Origin: Siphonodentalium dalli
Lineage: Eukaryota > Mollusca > Scaphopoda > Gadilida > Siphonodentaliidae
Length of the DNA: 64,000 bases
Direction of reading: 5' to 3'
Assembly: GCA_032622095.1 (NCBI GenBank)
Contig: CP136063.1
Location: forward strand, 90,313,980 to 90,377,979
Shown: positions 1-11,944 of the stretch, in pieces
Numbering within the stretch: position 1 is the first letter of the stretch
How the letters are laid out: each line of letters starts with the position of its first letter
Notes under the pieces: generated by a model
Databases searched by the model: none
What the model saw: the letters and a program-made list of their open reading frames with translations, nothing else
What the model was told of the DNA's origin: nothing
Made by a program: the position numbers and the translations under genes

Positions 1-157
1 CATATGGGCACCGACAGCCACCTACCAATTATATGCCACATTCTATATTCTATAAGTGAATGAAATTTCCCCTGTAGAGTGTGGCACAGCAAATGTGTGG
101 TGTGAAAAAGGGAAGTGGCTGCCGGCATCCGTCAGTCAAAACTATGGAATGCCCGCC
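1..157 (+). repeat. Left-flank direct repeat, copy a
   Basis: This segment recurs almost unchanged at 475-604. Copy a has an 18-bp block (around 118-135) that copy b lacks. Both copies end in the same 'ggaatgcccgcc' word, after which they diverge. No coding potential is seen. Confidence 0.8.
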
Positions 158-197
158 TATATTTGTTAAAACAAAATTAAATGGGAGTGGCGGGTGG

Positions 198-368
198 GTC
201 AATAATTGAGAAAATGTTCAAGTGAATTAAATTTTGGTTGCTCCACACATGGAAACTTCAAGAAAGGAAGCGGAAGAGTTACCGCTCTTCCATCATCATT
301 GAATGCTATAGTCTGTTTCAGAATTCTCTCAACCGCAATTATACTGTTTGAAGCCAAACGAACACAAT
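198..368 (+). repeat. Uninterrupted paralogue of the hAT target segment
   Basis: The same sequence appears a second time as 3177-3227 plus 6263-6383, where a 3.0-kb hAT element splits it at 'ctccgcac'. Here the segment is continuous ('ttgctccacacatgg'), so it represents the empty target site. It contains a small hairpin, 'ggaagcggaagagttaccgc' followed by 'tcttcc'. It has no recognisable gene. Confidence 0.8.
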
Positions 369-474
369 TGCAGCTGAGAGAAAACTAGATATATTATAGT
401 GCAATTATTTATTCTTGAAGCTTCCATGCATAATCATACAGAACATTTGAATCGTATAATATATATACAACATG

Positions 475-604
475 CATATGGGCACCGACAGCCACCTACC
501 AATTATATGCCACATTCTATAAGTAAATGAAATTTCCCCTGTAGAGTGTGGCACAGCAAATGTGTGGTGTGAAAAAGGGAAGTCAAAACTATGGAATGCC
601 CGCC
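475..604 (+). repeat. Left-flank direct repeat, copy b
   Basis: Second copy of 1-157. Immediately after it the sequence departs from copy a and runs into a 2.6-kb insertion-like segment (605-3176) that carries the gag-like ORF. Confidence 0.8.
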
Positions 605-1080
605 AAGCTGTAGGCCGCCAGAAAGAAGATTCGGATAAGATTGGAGCCATATTCCGATGTCAAGTTGCTTGCCGAGTAAGAGCCGGAGGTATAGGAACTG
701 AGGCCCCCTAACTGCAAACCGCGTCCCAGAGCGCCGATGGACCCTGAAGACGTGACAACAAGCAACCTGAAATGAAAATAACTGGGCCAGTATCCACATC
801 TCACAAAAATAATACACACATATATATATAGTATAATATACAATGTATTTATAAACCCATAATACACAAGTCACCATATATTGTCGCATATCCGAATTAA
901 CAGACAAATGGCTTGAATTTATGATTTTATATCTATGCATTATTTTTAATATTGTGATGGCAATATGTGTCTCGTGACCAGTCGCATACTTTTATTCCCA
1001 AAATATTTAATTACACGTAGTAAGCCCAATGACAATTTAATTATTTGTTTTATGTATTTCGGTCTTGTAGATTGTGTTAT
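605..1080. other. Non-coding left part of the 2.6-kb inserted segment
   Basis: There is no supportable gene. The short overlapping minus-strand ORFs here are AT-rich and low in complexity. This stretch and the gag-like ORF lie between two blocks that are close together in the paralogous segment 1-368, so 605-3176 as a whole behaves like an insertion. I could not define terminal repeats for it. Confidence 0.5.
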
Positions 1081-1800
1081 AACATTGTGATATTAGTGAG
1101 AAATGTTATATTATTGTGAGAATTATCATATTTATGTGAATTTGTCAAGTAGTGAGAATTGTCATATTAGTATGGAAATTGTCGTGTCGGTGTGAAATTG
1201 TCAAATTAGTGTGAATTTGTCAAATAGGTGTGCAATTTGTCATATTAAAGTGTGAAAATTGTCATAGAGTGAGAAATGATTACAGGTATTAGTGTGAAAT
1301 TAGTATTTGGTGTCAAAATAGTATTTGTTGTGAAAATAGTATTTTTTGTGAAAATAGTATTTATTGTGAAAATAGTATTTGTTGTGAAAATAGTATTTGG
1401 TGTGAAAATAGTCAATTATCATAATCAATAGGTGAGACATTATAAATCAATAGTGTAAATATATAGTCAATAGTGTAAAATTGGCAGTCAAATTGAGTCA
1501 ATAGTGTTAAATTTATAATCAGATTGTGTGAAATTATCAGATTGTGAGAAATTATTATATTAGTGTAAAAATATTATGTTAGTGAGAAGTTATTTCAACA
1601 AGTGTGACCTTATGATATTAGTGTGAAATTGTCATATTCGTATGAAATTGTCATTAATGTGAACTTATATATCATATTTAATAGTGTGAAATATCGTATG
1701 GTGTCAGTTTATATATTTGTGTTAAATTTTCATTGGTATGCATATTTGTTTGAAATTATTGTTAGTGTGAACCTTATTATATTAGGGTGAAATTGGTGTG
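1081..1800. repeat. Degenerate short tandem repeats (GTGTGAAATTGTCATATTA-like)
   Basis: Dozens of imperfect copies of a roughly 18-22 bp word, such as 'tgtgaaattgtcatattag' and 'tgtgaaaatagtatttgt', run head to tail. The region lies downstream of the minus-strand gag-like ORF. It looks like a decayed minisatellite and has no ORF. Confidence 0.75.
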
Positions 1801-1825
1801 GTCATGACATTTTGGGATGTTGGTT

Positions 1826-3106
1826 CTAACCATTGTGATTGAAACTGCTGTAGCATGATTTAGCATGATCCGGACAAGAAGAAGAAGACTCTGGGTGAGG
1901 CTTCTTCTCCTTGTGCTGTCGCCAACATGTGGCGCAGATGTGCTCCACTGTTCTAGTCTGCCCCTGAACCAGTGCGCGGTGAGGGCCAGACTGCAAACAG
2001 TGATTTCTCTGATAAGGCGAGCAATACCATGTGCAATCATCAGCACCTTTGATAGAAGGCTGAACTCCCAAGTCACACGAAGGAGGTGGCTCGAACAGTT
2101 GTGTGCGTATATGCTTTGACAATATGGGCAACTCAATAATACTGGGATCATCAACCCACCGATTCTTTCCCAACTCTATGCGTCGTAGCCAGTCTGCATA
2201 AAAGGTCAAAAGAGCCTTCCATTCATATATAGAATGGTAATATGAAATCTTTTTCAACAGGTTTAATCGTCCTGTTCTTTCAGAAACAGAAATACCTACC
2301 CTGGTGATAGTTTCAAGTTCACCAGCTACAAACTGTTGAAATGAAAGACTCTTAAATTCAATATTTGAATTCACATATTCAAATTCTAAAGTAGCATGGG
2401 GGGAAATCTGTGGGTTGATGACCCTATCTGACGGCTTGGCAGTAATGCCTGACTTTAAACTTGAATGGGAGTTTTGAGCATAAATTCGAGTATTGTCGCA
2501 TTGCGACTCATTGTCATCGTTATCATTATGATCTAACTGCAATTCGTTATCTGCTTGAGGTAACACATCATTATTATTGTTAGCTCCAAGACCAAGTGAT
2601 GACAGTTTCTGGGAAACTTTCGCATTAAGAGCTTCAAGTTTTCGCAATTTATCAATATCTATAGACATATCCGATTTTTCGGCATCTTTTGCAGAATTAC
2701 TAGCACTAGCATGCACACCTTTAATTCTCTTGGTGTTTTCTCTGGTTGTAGACAATTTCTGCTCTAATCTTTTTATCTCCAGAATTTTATTCTCTCGGTC
2801 CTGTTCCAGCTCCGCCTGCTTAACTTTGCTTTGGAGCTGAGCAATATGTTTGTCCAAATTACTCCGGTCAGTGTGAGTGTCAATAGATTCTGAGATAGGA
2901 ACATCATCATTCTCTCCAACATCAGAATATTCAGCATCAGCACTAGCAGAATACAGGAACTTGTCCTTAACAACATTGTCACTTTCTGTGTCATCAACTT
3001 CAAGTGGGCTGATCGCCCCGGTTTCGTCTGGATCAAAGTCATCCAGACCAGAATTCAATTTTTGGTAGTCCACGGTCTTCCGCGACATTTGAGAGCGAGT
3101 GATCAT
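1826..3106 (-). CDS. Gag-like ORF1 of a retrotransposon (DIRS-like candidate)
   Basis: This is an open frame of 426 residues from the Met at 3106; another in-frame Met lies at 3088. The frame stays open to 3181, but that extension crosses into the flanking duplicated segment. Seen in the protein: an acidic, Ser/Asp-rich N-terminus; a charged heptad-like helix (about residues 84-130) likely to be a coiled coil; a low-complexity Asn/Asp stretch; a helical block (about 255-320) with 'YEWKALLTFYADWLRRIELG'; and a Cys/His cluster with C362, C370, H376, H389, C391, C394, H404 and C411. A helical block followed by a CX7C...HICATC...HP...CP cluster resembles gag-like ORF1 proteins of DIRS/tyrosine-recombinase elements. 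That match is from memory. No reverse transcriptase, RNase H or recombinase frame is visible nearby, so this is an orphan gag or a relic. It could instead be a host gene derived from gag. Confidence 0.5.
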   Translation of the reverse strand: MITRSQMSRKTVDYQKLNSGLDDFDPDETGAISPLEVDDTESDNVVKDKFLYSASADAEYSDVGENDDVPISESIDTHTDRSNLDKHIAQLQSKVKQAELEQDRENKILEIKRLEQKLSTTRENTKRIKGVHASASNSAKDAEKSDMSIDIDKLRKLEALNAKVSQKLSSLGLGANNNNDVLPQADNELQLDHNDNDDNESQCDNTRIYAQNSHSSLKSGITAKPSDRVINPQISPHATLEFEYVNSNIEFKSLSFQQFVAGELETITRVGISVSERTGRLNLLKKISYYHSIYEWKALLTFYADWLRRIELGKNRWVDDPSIIELPILSKHIRTQLFEPPPSCDLGVQPSIKGADDCTWYCSPYQRNHCLQSGPHRALVQGQTRTVEHICATCWRQHKEKKPHPESSSSCPDHAKSCYSSFNHNG

Positions 3107-3219
3107 AGCTGCCTTAGCCCTAACAATGCGGGAACAATCAATAATCAAGAAAATGTTCGAACGAAAATACTTTCGTGTCAATAATTGAGAAAATATTCAA
3201 GTGAATTAAATTTTGGTTG

Positions 3220-3227
3220 CTCCGCAC
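3220..3227. repeat. 8-bp target-site duplication, left (hAT-1)
   Basis: 'ctccgcac' directly precedes the CAGGGA terminus and is repeated at 6255-6262 after the other terminus. Confidence 0.9.
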
Positions 3228-6200
3228 CAGGGAATATATACAACGGGAAGGTTCACTCCGCGCATTTGTGGTAATCACCGGAAGTTGTCATGACGCCATT
3301 CTGGTAGGATACCCTGGTAGGAACGTACGTCATCGCATCGTTACTTCCTTGTTTACTTTTACTAATAAGTTAAAAGTGTGGGAGTTTGAAAATGATTTAC
3401 AAATCAAAGTGGCATCCAGGATATTTGTGGGATCAACATATCGCTGAAGTAGAGGAACTAAAGTGGTAATCCATATCCATATATGATATATTCGAATGGA
3501 TCGAATTGAAAATTCATTTAACTTGTATGTCTGACTCTACCAGTACTAGGAAACAAACTTACTGGGTGGGATTTCTGTGTCAAATACGACTGTCGTTCAT
3601 AATTTGACTAATGACTATGTCCATAACATTACCTGAGTCATGTCTCTAATTTAAAAAAATTGAGATCTATTATGGAAAAAAATTGAGATCTATTATGGGA
3701 TCAAAGTTCACAACCTTGGTCATTTAAATTAATTGCTTAGAATATAACCACAATTTAAACATGTTTTAAAAGCTCCACCAAGAGCACCATTCAGTAGGGC
3801 TTACATTCCAGATGCCACTTTTATTATGAAACTGGCATACCAGTTGATATGGGAATAATTATGTATGTACCATCAATATATGATGAGTTTACATCAATTA
3901 CAGGGGTTGGTGGGACACATATACATGCTACCAGTAATCCAGTATACTGTATTACAAATAAATAGTATGTTACACTTTATACACTACATTTCATTATGTT
4001 TGCAGTGCCATTTTATCAATCTGAAATACTTGATATTTAAAAACATCCACCAAATATCAAATCTTTGGGCCATGATATCATAAACTTCCCTGGTCCTATA
4101 CCTACCCTGCTACCCACATACAAAAAAACCCTACCGGTAAGACTTACCAGGTAGTAGCAAATATTTCATTTACATTTCATATCCATATTTTGTCCTTATA
4201 GTACTTAAATTGTCTGTTGGATAGACTATGTATAGTGAATGGCGGCAGATGTAGGCCTATATATTTAATTATTTGTGTGATATATATAGATTTTCAATAT
4301 CAAAATGACAGTTTAAATATTTAAACCTACCTGCAAGTATAAGTTAAGTAAAATCGCACATATAATATATAGGCCTACCCGCCTACTCTTAAATATAGTC
4401 TATGGTGTGGGGAAACAATAATTTTAAAGTTCTGTTATTAGCATACAGCACTATATAATATTGTGTCATTTTCAGCAAAGGGTGTGGTACCGGTACTTAC
4501 AATGTGATAGACATGTGTCACGCAATCATGATTAATTTACCTTATGGTGTCAATCATTATGAGGTGCCATGGAGATACAATCATCCTCTATGTTTTCCAA
4601 AAATAACCGATGACATTATGTTCTTATATTCATGGCTACCCTACTGCTATGTAATATATTGGCAAACATAACTTACAATACCCAGTATTTATTCAAGAAT
4701 TTATAAATTATAGCATCTCTGGGTCATGTATATCATCAATATTAAATATGATGAGTTTATTTGGGAAATTTTGATGTAGTTATAAAAATATATTGCGTTG
4801 ATGTGTGTGAAAATTTCAATCTTTGTTAAATATTAAAATAAAAAAGAAGCATATGTAGCCTAAATTTCCCAAATTATCATTCTCTGAGTTCTCATATACC
4901 ACGAACGCAAGGACTAAGCAAGGCTCAACATGAGTAAAATACATTTATATATATAGCCTTAAATGTTTGAACACTCACTAATTAATTAATCTTTCTTCAG
5001 AACAAACAAAAAATCACATGTAGCCTATTTATAAATCTATAAACCTAGTACATAATTAAATATTTGATATTATCAGAATTCTTGTTTTAATGGGTAATGC
5101 TTGAAATGACTAAGTATTTGATTCCAAATATTAAATTATTGATGTATCAATGACTAAGGGAGTAAGGGTGTGGCTAGTGCAGCCCAATGAATGTACATTA
5201 CCACATAGCAACTACTTGAACTAGCATTGATGTTATTGACTTGAGAAGCCTCAGAATTGTGTAAAATCTCACAGGGCTCCACGGTCCACCCACACTTTGA
5301 TTTTGACACTTTTGACTCTTCATAGCCGCCAGAGCCAACAAGCATGGAATTATTCTGTAATGTTTCCAAATGAATTTTATTTTAAGTTTATGTTTCAATA
5401 TTTGGTACGCCGGCATTTTAATTTAAAATTGGCATCATCACAGTTATGAATTGAATGATCTCAGCCAAAATTTCGACATTGAATAACAAACGAAAATTGG
5501 CAAGAAAGACAGCGTAATTTGGTTGAAATAAATACTCATTTGCTTTAAAATATATTTTTTTCATGTTGGTGGATTAAAGTATGATATATAGTCACAAATG
5601 TTGCTTTTTGTCTGATTGTTTATTCTTTTATAGGCCTACTATTTCGATTTTGTTTACACACAAGGCGAATAGCGCTGCGGTAACCAATGACGCCATTCGC
5701 TCTTCTATCCTACCAGAATGGCGGATGCTGGCGACGTCATGCATTAGGAATCACTGAACTAAATGGTTTCCCATAGGCGACAGTGTTAACGTTTCCGCCA
5801 AATTCACTGAATTGAAGCCTGCATGCCATACCAGTGATGTTTACCCAGCTAGATTGACACCAGTTGATCACGAAAATGCAAGAAAAATCATAGGTCATGT
5901 GTTTACTTTTAAAAATAAATCCCCAAGTGTACGACGGGGCTATCCCGCAGCCAAATTTGATCTGGAAAAATCCAGAACTACAGCAGCTAGTTAAATAAAT
6001 TTCCCGCTCACAAAAATCCATTCCCCCATTCATTCACCAGTTTAAATTATTTAGATATTATGTACAAATCAAATAAACGCGATGTCATCCTTTAACAACG
6101 TGTCGCATGTATCAGGTGAAGGTCATTCTTCAGTTACCTTCACCTTTAGGGTTCCACGGTGTACTCGCTCCCCGACTCTAGAACACATTTAGCTCCCTGA

Positions 6201-6254
6201 TTCCATTACGTTGAGCCAATAGGAAGTGAACCTTCCCGTTGTATATATTCCCTG
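3228..6254. mobile_element. hAT-superfamily DNA transposon, non-autonomous, 3027 bp
   Basis: The ends are inverted repeats: the left end starts CAGGGAATATATACAACGGG, and the reverse complement of the right end matches for about 30 bp. The element is flanked by the perfect 8-bp duplication 'ctccgcac'. A CAGGG start and 8-bp duplications are hallmarks of hAT elements. A second inverted match of 17 bp ('cgccattctggtaggat') lies at about 3295 and 5708. No transposase-sized ORF is present; the largest frames are below 100 codons and show no hAT motif. A 60-codon plus-strand frame at 5812-5994 is unassigned. The interior is AT-rich non-coding DNA. The paralogous segment at 198-368 is the unoccupied site. 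Confidence 0.85.
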
Positions 6255-6262
6255 CTCCGCAC
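6255..6262. repeat. 8-bp target-site duplication, right (hAT-1)
   Basis: 'ctccgcac' follows the right terminus 'ttccctg' and matches 3220-3227. Confidence 0.9.
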
Positions 6263-7114
6263 ATGGAAACTTCAAGAAAGGAAGTGGAAGAGTTACCGCT
6301 CTTCCATCATCATTGAATGCTATAGTATGTTTCAGAATTCTCTCAACCGCAATTATACTGTTTGAAGCCAAACGAACACAATGACAACAAGGGCCATTCA
6401 GAAAAGGTTATCATACGGGCCTGTGATGCCCAGGTTGGGGTGCAACGGGAGTGGGGGGGGGGGGGCGAAGGTACGTCCCTGTTATATTATTTTTATACTA
6501 CGTACCTTATATTAAAGCTCGAAGTTGCTAACTTAATTTTTACTTTTAATAGTACAGCAATTTGAACAATACTCGGTAAGAATATTTCCTACTAATCATA
6601 AGTGCACAATTGCCTAGATAGATCATCAAGACTCGTGCAAAGAAATGAAACACGGAATCGAAACAAATAAGTCTCTGTGTCACCACAGTTGAGATTAATA
6701 TTATCCCTCGTGCACGGGTCACAGATTCATGGTGCGTGATAAGTTGCGGCTATATATAGCCAATCAAAAACGCCGAATTTCATAATTTAGACACTTGATC
6801 AATCGATAATTAGATCTGTTTACGCGCGTGTGATTTTCTTCGGAAAGTTTTTTCGCTTATTTTATTTCTGCCATCTGCTTATGGTGGTTCTCCTGTGAAA
6901 TGACGGATTAAATTATAAGAAATAACTGGGGTTTTTTTTCGAATAAGGCTATGGGTTATAAGTTTGCACACAATTTACTATATATAACGCGCGGTTATAG
7001 AATTTGTATTCAAATTTTTCGATCGCGTAAACCACCGGCAGGCTACAATGAAATATAACGAAACCTACAGTGAAATAACGAAATCTTATTTCACTGCAGC
7101 TTCTAAGAGATATA

Positions 7115-7239
7115 GAGAATACCTACAGTTTTTGTTTGAATACCGAAATATCTCACGAGTGACTGGAAAGAGAATTCGATATTTCTTTCCAGACACTTGA
7201 ATGAAATGCTTCAGGTATTCAAAACAAAAACTGTAGGTA
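7115..7239. repeat. Hairpin-forming inverted repeat
   Basis: 'gaatacctacagtttttgtt' near 7119 is the inverse of 'aacaaaaactgtaggtattc' near 7220. The arms also share 'gaatacc'/'ggtattc' and 'cgatatttctttccag' versus 'ctggaaagagaattcg'. Equivalent hairpins occur in the other spacers (about 24263-24397, 39125-39255 and 60237-60362). A related imperfect one is at 7938-8100. Confidence 0.65.
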
Positions 7240-8346
7240 TTCTTTTTATTATGTGAACCTTATTAAAGCTCAAAGTTGTTAACTTATGCGATATTCTTTA
7301 CTTTTAACAGCACAGCAATTTGAACAATACTCGAGAAGAATACTTCATATTAATCAATAGTGCACAATTACCTAGATAAATTTAACAACAAGACTCATGC
7401 AAAGAAATGAAACACGGAATCTAAGCTATATAAGAAGTCTCGATGTCACCACTTTCGAAATATATATATCACGTGCACGGGTATTAGCTGCAATGTGCGT
7501 GATAAGTTGCGGCTAGCCAATCAAAAACGCCGAATTTCTTACGACAATAATTGATCGATAATTAGATGTCGAGAGTGTTTCAACTTTACGCGCGTGTGAT
7601 TTTTTTTCGGAACGTATTTCATTTGTTTTACTTCTGCCTTCTACTTATGGTGGTTCTCCTGTAACATGACGGATTAAATTATAAGAAATATGTCTTGTTT
7701 CGAATAAGGTTATGAGTTATAACCGATAAGTTTGCAGACAATCTACTATAACGCGCGGTTATAGAATTTGCATTTCACTGTGGCTTCAAATTTTTCGCTC
7801 GCGTAAACCACCGGCAGTCTACAGTGAAATATAACGAAACCTACAGGTTTTTTTTACTGTGACTTCAAAAAGAGTTACATACGAATATCTACGTTTCGGC
7901 AATTTCCGCTATTTTATAGGCAAGCTTACATATAATAAATAGAGAATACCTACAATTTTTGTTTGAATACCGAAATATCCCATTAGTGTCTTGGAAAGAA
8001 ATCAAATTTTCACGAGCGGCTGCAAGTCGCGAGTGAAATTTCGATATTTCTTTCCAGACACGAACGAGATGTTTCAGATATTCAAACAAAACATGTATTA
8101 TATACACCTTATTGAAGCTCAAAGTTGCTAAATTATGCGGCATTTTTATACTTTTAATAGTACAGAAATTTGAACAATACTCGGGAAGAATACTTCCTAC
8201 TAATCAAAAGTGCACAATTACCCATATAGATAATGCAACAAGACTCTTGCAAAGAAATGAAACACCGCTCGCTTTGTTCCCCGTATCAAAGTAGCACTGC
8301 ATACCAAATTTGAGTTGGATCGGTCGAGCAGTTTTCGAGTCTATAA

Positions 8347-8372
8347 CACACAGACAGACAGACAGACAGATA
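8347..8372. repeat. (CAGA)n simple repeat
   Basis: This is a short CAGA run downstream of 'atcggtcgagcagttttcga'. The arrangement resembles the 3' tails of some invertebrate retroposons and recurs at about 28757, 40870 and 63072. Confidence 0.7.
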
Positions 8373-8399
8373 GAAGTTCCAAAAATATATAGTAGATGG

Positions 8400-10740
8400 T
8401 GGGTATTGCCCCAAAGTGCCATGCAATCGCTTACAATTTGTGGTTGATGAATAAAATTGGCTATTCTTCCTTCTATAGCTATGCATTAAATATTAACATA
8501 CCTGATGCACTTTGGCTAATTGTTATTATTGTAACCAAGAAATTACCAAACATGCTGGACTTTCTCTCCCAAAAAAATCTGTAAAAAATAACTTTTCATG
8601 TTTGAACCATTTTTTCAAGCAAAATGTAACTATCTTTGGTATGAAATATATAAATAGTTTTTGATCTATCTTAATTGTGTCACACTATTGACACTAATAT
8701 GTTAATAGACCAAATTATTCAAGATGGCTTCCAAAATGGCAAAGAAATTTTGGTAAAAAGTTGATTTTTCACATATATCCCGAACATAATTCTCTGCTCA
8801 ATCTGCTGTTCCGAAAAGGTAGCAAAGTATGACTCGCTTGGTTAATAAACATGCTAGATAATCAACTGATAATTAAATGTCCTATTCTGGTTGAATACCT
8901 TACGAGGCATGAACAATTTATTTTAAATTATGCAGTGTGGAGTTGTGCCAATAACTTATTTTGCGATTCTGGTCATGTGTTTGAACGGAAATTGGAAGAA
9001 CTTTGAAACGGAACTGAGAGAGACCATAATATGTGGCTACTCTGACCCATTAGCATCAAATTGATTAATGAGCAATCCATATTGTTTAGTTCCTAATCGA
9101 ATAGCCTTTTGCCACAACATCCGTTAAACTGAGACCATATCATTTCGGTTCGTGGTGTGTTCAAATACTACGATGGAACTGAACTATGTCTTGCATCTTG
9201 TGGCGGAGTCTGGGGCGTTAATTCGTAATTTGATCCCGATTAATGATTACTGATTACACTCCGAAGAAATATGGTTCCGTAAACGAAAAGACCGTAATCG
9301 TTATTTCGCGGCAATCTGATTCTTATTCCGTTATCGAAATCAGAACATTCATAATGTAAACAAACCGAGATTTCATACCCAATAAAACGTAAGAATCCGT
9401 ATCTTGGGTACAAATTATTGTAGAATATAAACGATCCATAGAATTTAAAATATGTGTAAACATGGATAATTTTACTGAAATTAGCCATTATTTATAGTAA
9501 GGCTGGGGGAGCACGTCGCTTGGTGGAGAAGTTTGTCAATTTCGTCATGTTCATTTCATAATTTCTGTCCACAAACTATCGCCCCTACCCATATCATTTC
9601 AACGAAACTCGACGAATAATTTCATCACTGACCGAATTCACGTGAACCTGTATGTAACATCTGCTTTGCTCGTAGATGATAGCATTACCCTTGAACAAGA
9701 AACCAAACTCACAAATTCGTAGTTATATGTTCCTTCTTATTCAAGAAATAGTAGGATTATATGATATCTATGGATTATCAGATACAATGTATGTACTATC
9801 TAGTCTTACAACAATTCCATATTTAAAATGTCTTGTTTAGTTATATGCAGTCCTGTGCACAACAGCCTCAGTGGTGCCGAAACACATGCAAGTGTTTGGC
9901 CCAAGTGTTGTGCATTAGTTGGAAAATAAAGCTTCGATGTACCGTACATGTAACTAATGTTGTTATCTTGTGGTTGCATGTAAGCTGCTTCTCCCAATCG
10001 CACAGACATCAAAGTAAAGCTTATTCTGGGGTCGCAGAGCTACAGCCGAAATATCAGTCAATTAATTTTATTAAATACCCATACGTACAATTTCTAGGGA
10101 CGTGGCTAGAGGGTTCCCATGGAGGTGTTCACCTTCAAATATCCAACTGCATCACCCTTGAACCAGAAACCAATCTCAAAGGTTCGCAGAATTCCATTCG
10201 CACACCCCTCAATATTTAGGTTCCGTCCTCCGTAATTAAAGCAATTGTCGCCAATTATAAACTTAGAAACTAGCCAAGTTATACTCCGTCTGAATGACAA
10301 GAATATTGGACCATGATTCAATTTCGTTCGAGGCTTCTTTTCGTTTTCGGCCGAGAATTACAAGAAATATGTCGAAAAAAGAATTGATTGACTTTCCAAC
10401 CAGTAATATTAGTGGGGATATGCTGTTTTTAAACCAACATCAGCATATTTTTTTTCTGACTGAAATGGCCATTAATTGGACAATTTCCAACAGTTGGAAA
10501 GTTTGAGGTACCAGTTGAAAAGTTTACACCCAATGGGAATGCGAACCTGTGAGTTTAGACTGTTTTCAGGGGGTGTGGTGCATTTGGAAATTTCAGTTTA
10601 CTATTGCAAATACCAGTGTTTTGGGTGATTAGCCAGGAAAACCGATTGTATTTTTGACAGGGAAATTATCGGTAGTCCCAAATGGAGGCGGAGGATGATA
10701 ATCCGATTATCAAGTAACTTTATTACGCCACCTGTGGTGT
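8400..10740. other. Orphan-unit spacer, no gene seen
   Basis: The sequence is homologous to 28810-31070 and 40925-43240 but is more diverged. It contains only short ORFs that are not conserved in frame between units. Nothing coding is supportable. Confidence 0.65.
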
Positions 10741-10800
10741 TTCTAGCTTTTGAGATTTTGATATTGCGTGGTGGACAGGGCGAATGTATTCTTGGAGATT

Positions 10801-11240
10801 GTTTGTACCTTACTCAATCGTACCGATAGAATCACGTAGATGCCGAAATTGTAAAGTTAACGCCAGCGGTGTATAATACGTTTATGCAAATATGATAAAT
10901 CGTATCGATAGAGTCAGGACAGGCTCAAATTGTAAACTTAAAGTCACCGATGTAATAATATGTTGTTGAAAATATAAATAATCTGATAGCCTGAAAATAT
11001 TGTATAACCCATTGGGAGCCCCTGATGTATTCTTGTTTGTACCTTACTCAATCGTACCGATAGAATCACGTAGATGCTTAAATTGTAAAGTTAACGCCAC
11101 CGGTGTATAATACGTTTTTGAAAATGTGTTATATCGTATCGATAGAGTCAGGACAGGCTGAAATTGTAAACTTAAAGTCACTTGTTGTTGAAAATATAAA
11201 TAATCTGATAGACTGAAAATAATGTGTAACCCATTGAGAA
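10801..11240. repeat. Tandem duplication, period about 234 bp
   Basis: 'gtttgtaccttactcaatcg' begins at 10801 and again at 11035. The following DNA, including two 'atcgatagagtcaggacagg' blocks, is repeated with small changes. Confidence 0.8.
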
Positions 11241-11944
11241 CCCCTCGTTTAGTGAAGTGCATTGTGGGAAGTTTAATTGTGATTCTCCTGCATCTTTATT
11301 TTCTGGAATTATCACCAAGATTTCTCCACTCTATTCTCTTAAAATGTACCCTGATCGGTCATATTCTTTTGATAATTCTATCTAAATACATCTTAGCTAC
11401 TATTCGGATCTGCTGTCCCGGTCGAAGAAGGTTTAGTTTGACCAAAACGGCTATTGACAAAAGTTTGTTTACAAAAATTGAGCATACTCAATGACCCGTA
11501 GGCCGTACACGCCGTAAATTTTTTATCGAAAACAAATTCAATTTCTTCCATCTAAAACATAATTACGCGCTGAACTCTGTCATTTTAAGAATATAGTAAT
11601 ATTATACACATACACATCAAGTTTCAGCTCAAAATTTTGAAAAATGACAGTTTTATAGACACAAATCGATTTTAATGGCAAATTTTATCATCGAAAAAAA
11701 AAATCATTTCTTCGATCTAGGAAATAATTACGTGCTGTACCCTGTCATATTTGACCGGTTCTACCTGATAATTGTGTGACAGTACAGTCGCGTTACTTTA
11801 TACGTCAACATTGGTCATTATCACTCGACAAATTTATTTTGGTCTATCGTATCAACCCCTATTTCCCCCGCGTAGCCTGACTAAGTGTCTTTATCGCTCC
11901 ACTAATTTGTATCGTTTCATCGGTATGAATTCCATATCCAATTA
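11241..11944. other. AT-rich spacer, no gene seen
   Basis: Two related blocks with 'tttatcgaaaacaaattc' and 'tttatcatcgaaaaaaaa' (about 11515 and 11685) hint at a weak duplication. No ORF or structure that I would call. Confidence 0.4.

Larger units (their letters stand above)
6383..8400. repeat. Orphan spacer unit: three diverged tandem repeats
   Basis: From about 6383 the sequence matches the inter-tubulin spacer (for example from about 22324 and 38430), which marks the left edge of the duplicated array. Inside are three diverged direct repeats starting near 6515, 7259 and 8109, each opening with a 'ttaaagctcaaagttg'-like word and a 'cagcaatttgaacaatactcg' block. This unit has no Foldback element; the corresponding DNA at about 7497-7980 is instead ordinary repeat. 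No ORF is supportable. Confidence 0.75.

Noticed and set aside
5812-5994. 60-codon ORF within hAT-1 as a transposase remnant
   Set aside because: No BED, dimerisation or catalytic hAT motif was visible, and its antisense frame is equally open.
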